Assembly: GCA_017414725.1 (NCBI GenBank)
Contig: JAFQKZ010000110.1
Coordinates: 1-20,244 of the forward strand
Reading direction: 5' to 3'
Origin: Clostridia bacterium
GTDB lineage: Bacteria; Bacillota; Clostridia; Oscillospirales; Acutalibacteraceae
Length of the DNA stretch: 20,244 nt
Shown: positions 16,321 to 20,244 of the stretch, one piece after another
Numbering within the stretch: position 1 is the stretch's first letter
Layout of the letters: each line of letters begins with the position of its first letter
The notes under the pieces: generated by a model
Database searches by the model: none
Seen by the model: only the letters and a program-made list of their open reading frames with translations
What the model was told of the DNA's origin: nothing
Position numbers and translations under genes: made by a program

Positions 16321-16842
16321 CTAACCCGCTGCGACTGTAATATCTCTTCTTATGCCCTCGTGAGCAAGTGTCAAGCTTTCAACCAATATTGAAGAATCTT
16401 CCGCACTTAAATCTCCGGATCTATACGAAGTCGGCCATGCGTTAATTACGGTCCAACTTGCCGTAGGTTGTCCGGCGTTATCGTAAATAATAATTTTCGC
16501 GTTTACAGGCTTGAAACTGTTACCCTCCAAAAATCCGTTAAAGAAATTATATAACAACGGATTTGAGTATAAGCCTTTTTCTAAACTTATATCGTCATAG
16601 TTTACCAAGCCCGGTAATTTTCTTGCGGTCAAGTAAGTAGATCCGCCTTCTCTATAAGTCGAAGAGTCTACGTTTACAGAAAATCCCGTTACGCTTTTAA
16701 ACGAAGATGTACCCAGCCCTTCAAAAGCTGCAGTAAATCTAAAGCCTCTTAACGGACCCTGCAGACCAAAATTTTCAGTAGTCAATACTTCTGTTGCACC
16801 ACTCAAAGGCTGTATACCGGTTGTTGCTACTCCTTCTGCCAT
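16321..16842 (-). CDS. Inner tube protein (T4 gp19 / Hcp-like, 173 aa)
   Basis: This is a typical CIS tube subunit in length and motifs: FRFTAAFEGLGTSSFKSVTGF.VN near residues 32-55, REGGS, a K.PGL..YDDISLEKG stretch, then IIIYDNAGQP, W.V..AWPTSYRSGDLSAED and a final LTLAHEGIRRD. It stacks in hexameric rings inside the sheath to form the conduit for cargo. It follows the sheath gene by 43 bp, as in almost all contractile systems. ATG at 16842 has AAGGAGA about ten bases upstream. Its 3' 92-93 bp are duplicated 566 bp downstream. Confidence 0.93.
   Translation of the reverse strand: MAEGVATTGIQPLSGATEVLTTENFGLQGPLRGFRFTAAFEGLGTSSFKSVTGFSVNVDSSTYREGGSTYLTARKLPGLVNYDDISLEKGLYSNPLLYNFFNGFLEGNSFKPVNAKIIIYDNAGQPTASWTVINAWPTSYRSGDLSAEDSSILVESLTLAHEGIRRDITVAAG
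16322..16414. repeat. Direct repeat copy B (end of the intact tube gene)
   Basis: Forms the C-terminal 30 codons of the intact tube gene and matches 15756-15848 at 92 of 93 positions. Identity starts within the stop codon and ends abruptly beyond 16414, where the two coding sequences become different. Confidence 0.95.
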
Positions 16843-16885
16843 ATTTAATCAATCTCCTTTCAGAATTTTATTTTTCGAAAATTAA

Positions 16886-18616
16886 TTATTCTCCTGTTTT
16901 CTGTGTAATTCTAAAGATTACAAATTCAGCAGGTTTAACAGGCGCGACACCTATTACACATATTAATCTTCCATTGTCAATGTCATCTTTTGTCATAGTG
17001 TTAGGCCCGATGTCTACAAAAAACGCTTCGGACGGTGATGCTCCTACAAGCGCTCCCGATCTCCAGATACCCTCTAAGAATATTTCTATAGTTCTGGTTA
17101 CTCGCGACCATAACGGTGCATCGTTGGGCTCAAACACTACCCAGTTTGTATTAGCTTTAATCGACTCTTCAATATATATAAATAATCTACGTACGTTGAT
17201 ATATTTCCAGAGTGCTTTAGAAGAAGCTGTTCTCGCTCCCCATACTCTAATACCTGCTCCCGGGAATTTTCTGATTAAATTTACTCCCTTGGGATTTAAC
17301 AAATCTTGTTCTGCTACGTTGTAATTTACAAATAATCCTGTGCAATTTGCAACTACTTCGTTTGCAGGAGCTTTATGAACACCTCTGTTATTATCACTGC
17401 GGGCATAAATTCCCATTACAGAACCTGACGGCGGTATAAAAGTATTTTTCTTGTCTAACGGATCAAATACTTGTAACCACGGATGGTACATAGCACAGTA
17501 ATCACTATCGACTATATCTCTGTGTTGCAATAAATCAGATACAGTCTTAGAAGTTTTTGGCATGTCTAATACAGCAAATCTACTTGCTAATTTCTCGCAA
17601 TGAGATACTAAAGATAACTGTACATTTGGGCTTACTATTCCCGGAACAGCCATAATACTGACATCTGAGTTATCTAAGAATGCTTGTATACCTGTTCTGG
17701 AGCCCGGCCCTTCGTCTTTTCCGATAAAATCAGCATCTGTAAGTGCCCCTGCTGTACCGTTTTTACCGCCGGTTAAACAAATCTTTATTTCATCTTCAGA
17801 TTCAGAATCATAAATTTGTTTAATTACGTCTATTGGCTCTATAGCGTCTTCTACGGGTTTTGCTCTCAAACTTACCAGCTCAGATTTAGCTATAGCTTTC
17901 TCTATAAAACTTGGTAATAATACATTGAAAGAAACACCCGGGTATTTTTCAACAGTTTCATCTTGTTCGATAATTACGTCTAATTCACATACTCTGAGAG
18001 TCACTTTTGGCAATAAACCTGTGTCAACTACAGTGCCTTTGAACTCATCTTTGAAAGTTACTACATCACCTGAAACGTGCGTAACAACTCCGTATCTTGG
18101 CTCGTCTTCACCTTCTACTGCTACTACGTCACCAACGCTAAATCCTGCAGTACTTTTTAATCTGTACTGTGATTTACCTAAATTTTCTAAAGCCTGCGTT
18201 TTGCTTCCACTGGCTGCACTAAATTTTATAGTTATAGAATTTCCCCATGCTCCCGGACTTCTTGCGCTAATTTCAAGAAGACCTTCTTTGCCTTCGGCAT
18301 ATTCAGCCTTTGCTGTAGCTGCATCCGGCGGAGCTACACGCATTACAAACGCCTTTGTACCACCATTAATAAAAAAGTGATTTACTGCGTGAGCTAGGTA
18401 TCTATATTCGCCAAACTCACTCTCTTGTAAATAACCTCCAAATTTCCGACTAAAATCCGCCGGACCCGTTACTAACACAGGTGCACCGGATATCGGTCCT
18501 TTTTCAGCTACACCAATAAATCCCCCTATGCTTGTTCCAACACCTTGCATCGGGGTAGGGCCACTATCAAATTCCTCAACATAAACTCCCGGAGATAAAT
18601 ATTCTGCCATAATCAT
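16886..18616 (-). CDS. Contractile tail sheath protein (576 aa)
   Basis: The N-terminus AEYLSPGVYVEE (4-15), followed by QGVGTSIGGFIGVAEKGP, is the classical tail-sheath opening. The C-terminal third (from about residue 455) has the conserved RVWGART, YINVRRLFIYIEESI, WVVFEPND..LWSRV and a final APVKPAEFVIFRI, the segments that lock subunits together. Residues ~110-230 hold a variable outer insertion. It is the only sheath gene here, whereas Afp-type loci usually have two or three. Contraction of this sheath drives the tube outward. The ATG at 18616 has AGGA six bases upstream. An ATG two codons later is also possible. The Shine-Dalgarno is partly paired in a hairpin (see separate entry). Confidence 0.96.
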   Translation of the reverse strand: MIMAEYLSPGVYVEEFDSGPTPMQGVGTSIGGFIGVAEKGPISGAPVLVTGPADFSRKFGGYLQESEFGEYRYLAHAVNHFFINGGTKAFVMRVAPPDAATAKAEYAEGKEGLLEISARSPGAWGNSITIKFSAASGSKTQALENLGKSQYRLKSTAGFSVGDVVAVEGEDEPRYGVVTHVSGDVVTFKDEFKGTVVDTGLLPKVTLRVCELDVIIEQDETVEKYPGVSFNVLLPSFIEKAIAKSELVSLRAKPVEDAIEPIDVIKQIYDSESEDEIKICLTGGKNGTAGALTDADFIGKDEGPGSRTGIQAFLDNSDVSIMAVPGIVSPNVQLSLVSHCEKLASRFAVLDMPKTSKTVSDLLQHRDIVDSDYCAMYHPWLQVFDPLDKKNTFIPPSGSVMGIYARSDNNRGVHKAPANEVVANCTGLFVNYNVAEQDLLNPKGVNLIRKFPGAGIRVWGARTASSKALWKYINVRRLFIYIEESIKANTNWVVFEPNDAPLWSRVTRTIEIFLEGIWRSGALVGASPSEAFFVDIGPNTMTKDDIDNGRLICVIGVAPVKPAEFVIFRITQKTGE

Positions 18617-18619
18617 CTC

Positions 18620-18647
18620 GGTTCCTCACTATCAACTAGCAAGAACC
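18620..18647 (-). promoter_or_regulatory. Hairpin covering the sheath Shine-Dalgarno, with overlapping 9-codon leader
   Basis: In the minus-strand transcript GGTTCTT (18641-18647) can pair with AGGAACC (18620-18626) over 7 bp with one G-U pair, hiding the AGGA of the sheath gene. A minimal reading frame, TTG at 18642 to TGA at 18613 (MLVDSEEPR), runs through the hairpin and overlaps the sheath start as ATGA. AAAGGAG lies about 11 bases before it. Translating this leader would open the stem. The arrangement is visible, its function is inferred. Confidence 0.35.
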
Positions 18648-18744
18648 TTTCAACTCCTTTCTACTGTTGAAAATCTAAAGACTAGTGCTTTATATAACAT
18701 ATAAAATAGAGAAATGAACTCTAATTTATCGTTATTCTGATTTA

Positions 18745-19662
18745 TTAACTTATAATTTCCAGTACTCTTATTATTAATTTCTCAAATATTTCTTCTATTT
18801 TTCTCTGTGTTATATTATCTAGTTTTATATTAAATATATTTTCCAATAATTCTCTTCTCTTCTTAATTAACACCAAATCTAAATTATTATTTATATTTTT
18901 CGTTCTCTTGCTCCGTGATATAAATTCATCAGAGTCTATCATTTTTCTAAGTTCACTTTTCTTGAATTTTTTAATAAATTCTTTGAGATTATTTACAAAT
19001 TCTTTGTTATCTCTATTTTTTTCTTCTTTGATATTTTTTGATAAATTAATTTGTTTGGATATTTCATGACGTTCTTTAGAAGTGCTCCACAAATTATTAT
19101 TTTTTAGATTTTCTATATTATCTTCTTCAAGTTCGTCCTGATATAACAAATTTTGTTCAGTATCATAATATCCGTCATTATCTTTTTCAAATTTCGTAAT
19201 TAATTCAGTATCAGGATCATATCTGAAACTTAATTTACTAAATTTGAACTTTTTGTTTCGTTTCTTCTCAGTATTTAAATAACATTTTGGGTCATTTAAA
19301 TCATAAGATTTCACTAAGCTCTCTTGCTTAACGTCTTCGGGTATCACAGAAAAAATCAAATCTGTCTTTTTATTAAATTTCTTGTATCCTACTGAAACCG
19401 TCCCAAATTTAGTATCAAAATATCCTAAATTATCAGGTGTATTTCTAGTTTTTCTCATATTCTCAGGAATTATCTCAGAAGTTTTAATATCTTTCTCAAG
19501 AAATTCGTTTTTCATGTGATCTATATTTTTATTTTCTCGAGTCCACCATGTCTTTTCAGGCAAACTCCGCGTCATGTAATAATCTAAAGAGTTGTTTTTA
19601 CTTGAATTCTTAGATTTTATATCTTTCTGTTTATATTTTTGATTTTTATCTGCATAATTCAA
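18745..19662 (-). CDS. Uncharacterised first protein of the operon (305 aa)
   Basis: No known family is recognised. It is highly charged and rich in Lys, Asn, Glu and aromatic residues. The first ~30 residues are Lys/Ser/Asn-rich and probably disordered, followed by a WW pair (RSLPEKTWWTRENKN). Residues ~80-110 look like beta strands (GYFDTKFGTVSVGYKKF). The last ~100 residues look helical (FVNNLKEFIKKFKKSELRK ... KIEEIFEKLIIRVLEII). No signal peptide, membrane segment or catalytic motif is visible. It is transcribed first, ahead of the sheath, by the promoter near 19790. TTG at 19662 is chosen because GGGGAG lies seven bases upstream. The first ATG in frame is 29 codons on. Possible roles are cargo, regulator or assembly factor, none supported. 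Confidence 0.6.
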   Translation of the reverse strand: MNYADKNQKYKQKDIKSKNSSKNNSLDYYMTRSLPEKTWWTRENKNIDHMKNEFLEKDIKTSEIIPENMRKTRNTPDNLGYFDTKFGTVSVGYKKFNKKTDLIFSVIPEDVKQESLVKSYDLNDPKCYLNTEKKRNKKFKFSKLSFRYDPDTELITKFEKDNDGYYDTEQNLLYQDELEEDNIENLKNNNLWSTSKERHEISKQINLSKNIKEEKNRDNKEFVNNLKEFIKKFKKSELRKMIDSDEFISRSKRTKNINNNLDLVLIKKRRELLENIFNIKLDNITQRKIEEIFEKLIIRVLEIIS

Positions 19663-19708
19663 CTAAATACTCCCCTTTACTTCAAAATTCTCCCACCCCC
19701 TGAGCTTG

Positions 19709-19739
19709 TATATCTAAAAATACAGTTATTTTAGATATA
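19709..19739 (-). other. Leader hairpin, 11-bp perfect stem
   Basis: TATATCTAAAA and TTTTAGATATA are perfect inverted arms around a nine-base loop. The structure lies about 40 bases after the likely transcription start and about 45 bases before the first start codon, so it is in the 5' leader of the operon transcript. The stem is nearly all A-T pairs and is followed by a G-rich stretch (CAGGGGGTGGGAG) rather than a U-run, so it is not an intrinsic terminator. It could stabilise the 5' end or be a regulator's binding site. Confidence 0.45.
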
Positions 19740-19787
19740 TTTTATGAACTTTGGAAAATATTTTTTGCTATTTTGAATATATTTCGT

Positions 19788-19816
19788 ATTATAGCACGCG
19801 ATTTTGCGTATTTCCA
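19788..19816 (-). promoter_or_regulatory. Extended -10 promoter of the injection-system operon
   Basis: On the minus strand TGcTATAAT gives a perfect -10 box (19788-19793) with the TG extension at 19795-19796. At exactly 17 bp lies TGGAAA (19811-19816), which matches four of six bases of TTGACA. The spacer contains the short inverted repeat ACGC-aaaatc-GCGT, a possible operator. It lies about 125 bp upstream of the first gene. No clear terminator separates it from the mazF-like gene, so read-through from that gene is possible. Confidence 0.65.
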
Positions 19817-19896
19817 TTAATTTTTACCTAAATAATAATTCAAAAGCAATTATTTATATGCAAATTTACTGTAATTTTGAAAAATAATTATATATT

Positions 19897-20244
19897 TTAA
19901 TATGTAAATCCTGTGTTTTTAAGTAATCCGAAACTTATAGACAGAGCCTGATCAACTTTGTTCATCGCACTTTGATCCGCTACACCTCGCTTTTCTCTTA
20001 ACCGCTTTTTATCTATCGTGCGAATCTGCTCCAGCAAAACTACAGAATTTTTATCCAGACCCGTACACCCCGCTGATATATTTATGTGCGTCGGTAAACT
20101 AGACTTAGTATCTTGACTCGTTATCGCCGCCGCTATAACCGTCGGACTATGTTTATTCCCTAGGTCATTTTGCACTATCAATACAGGCCTCACCCCGCCC
20201 TGCTCCGAGCCCACCACCGGACTTAAATCTGCGTAAAAAATATC
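19897..20244 (-). CDS. mazF: MazF/EndoA-type mRNA endoribonuclease toxin, N-terminus beyond the window
   Basis: The frame is open to the edge and reads [20 protein letters not shown] from the last base inward, exactly the beginning of EndoA-family proteins minus about six residues. So the gene is complete except for its start, and the GTG inside this stretch is not the start. The Arg of GGVRP and the Thr of AAIT correspond to the catalytic Arg25 and Thr48 of B. subtilis Endo[14 protein letters not shown] ([14 protein letters not shown]) and the C-terminal [12 protein letters not shown] match as well. The enzyme cuts single-stranded mRNA at short recognition sequences. Its antitoxin should lie just upstream, outside the window. 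It is probably a chromosomal neighbour and not part of the injection machinery. Confidence 0.93.
   Translation of the reverse strand, partial: DIFYADLSPVVGSEQGGVRPVLIVQNDLGNKHSPTVIAAAITSQDTKSSLPTHINISAGCTGLDKNSVVLLEQIRTIDKKRLREKRGVADQSAMNKVDQALSISFGLLKNTGFTY

Noticed and set aside
16794..18380. Long plus-strand open frames opposite the sheath and tube genes (about 16794-17324 and 17925-18380)
   Set aside because: They lie antisense to clear sheath and tube coding sequence, have no ribosome site, and give low-complexity Ser/Thr/Leu-rich translations typical of antisense frames.
566..19662. Prophage or R-type tailocin
   Set aside because: No capsid, terminase, portal, integrase, holin or endolysin gene is visible. 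The DUF6760-like segment and the 602-aa protein point to an extracellular-type injection system. A tailocin-like lineage cannot be fully excluded without flanking sequence.
566..19662. Type VI secretion system
   Set aside because: No TssJ/L/M membrane complex, ClpV or fused VgrG is visible, and the sheath is a single full-length tail-sheath protein rather than TssB/TssC.
19840..19890. AATAATT/AATTATT hairpin after the mazF-like gene as a terminator
   Set aside because: The stem is seven A-T pairs only and is not followed by a clear U-run; such structures arise by chance in this AT-rich gap.

Overview
This window is AT-rich and almost entirely one leftward (minus-strand) gene cluster for a contractile injection system (CIS), a headless phage-tail-like machine. 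At the right edge sits the 3' part of a MazF/EndoA-type endoribonuclease gene that closely resembles the Bacillota (Firmicutes) EndoA family. That match, the AT-rich composition, strong GGAGG-type ribosome binding sites and frequent TTG/GTG starts suggest a low-GC Gram-positive, probably clostridial. This is inferred from few markers and I cannot name a genus.

Layout from right to left, which is the direction of transcription: mazF-like toxin (20244-19897, cut by the window edge); an intergenic promoter with an extended -10 TGcTATAAT (about 19788) and a leader hairpin; an unrecognised 305-aa protein; a single sheath gene; the tube protein; a 121-aa helical protein; a short chimeric fragment carrying an exact copy of the tube gene's 3' end; a tail-assembly-chaperone-like gene joined through a probable -1 frameshift to a DUF6760-like domain; a second tube-family protein with a coiled-coil tail; a 193-aa coiled-coil protein; a 717-aa low-complexity N/K/I-rich protein; hub (gp27/gpD-like); spike (gp5/gpV-like); gp25; two baseplate-J wedge proteins; a gpI-like tail protein; and a 602-aa protein with an Ig-like C-terminal domain. 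A hairpin at 496-536 ends the run. Gene gaps are short (about 10 to 130 bp), consistent with one long operon. At the far left, after its own promoter and palindrome, lies a small unrelated 117-aa gene.

The parts fit a contractile machine. Sheath and tube form the contractile tail. Hub and spike form the puncturing tip. Gp25, the two J proteins and gpI form the baseplate. The 602-aa protein is probably a peripheral or fibre-like component. The DUF6760-like segment and the 602-aa protein resemble components of extracellular (Afp/PVC-like) systems more than T6SS or a prophage. No capsid, terminase, integrase or lysis gene is visible. I also see no AAA+ ATPase, PAAR tip, separate LysM protein or cap protein, so the system is either reduced or has those genes elsewhere.

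The most notable observation is a canonical -1 slippery heptamer (T TTT TTC) at the end of the chaperone gene. It is followed by an 8-nt spacer and a 7-bp stem-loop. The shift leads straight into a conserved-looking domain that has no usable start codon. This is the lambda G/GT arrangement, apparently in a CIS. Second is a near-perfect 93-bp direct repeat (92/93) that copies the tube gene's 3' end into a truncated, diverged tube-like reading frame.
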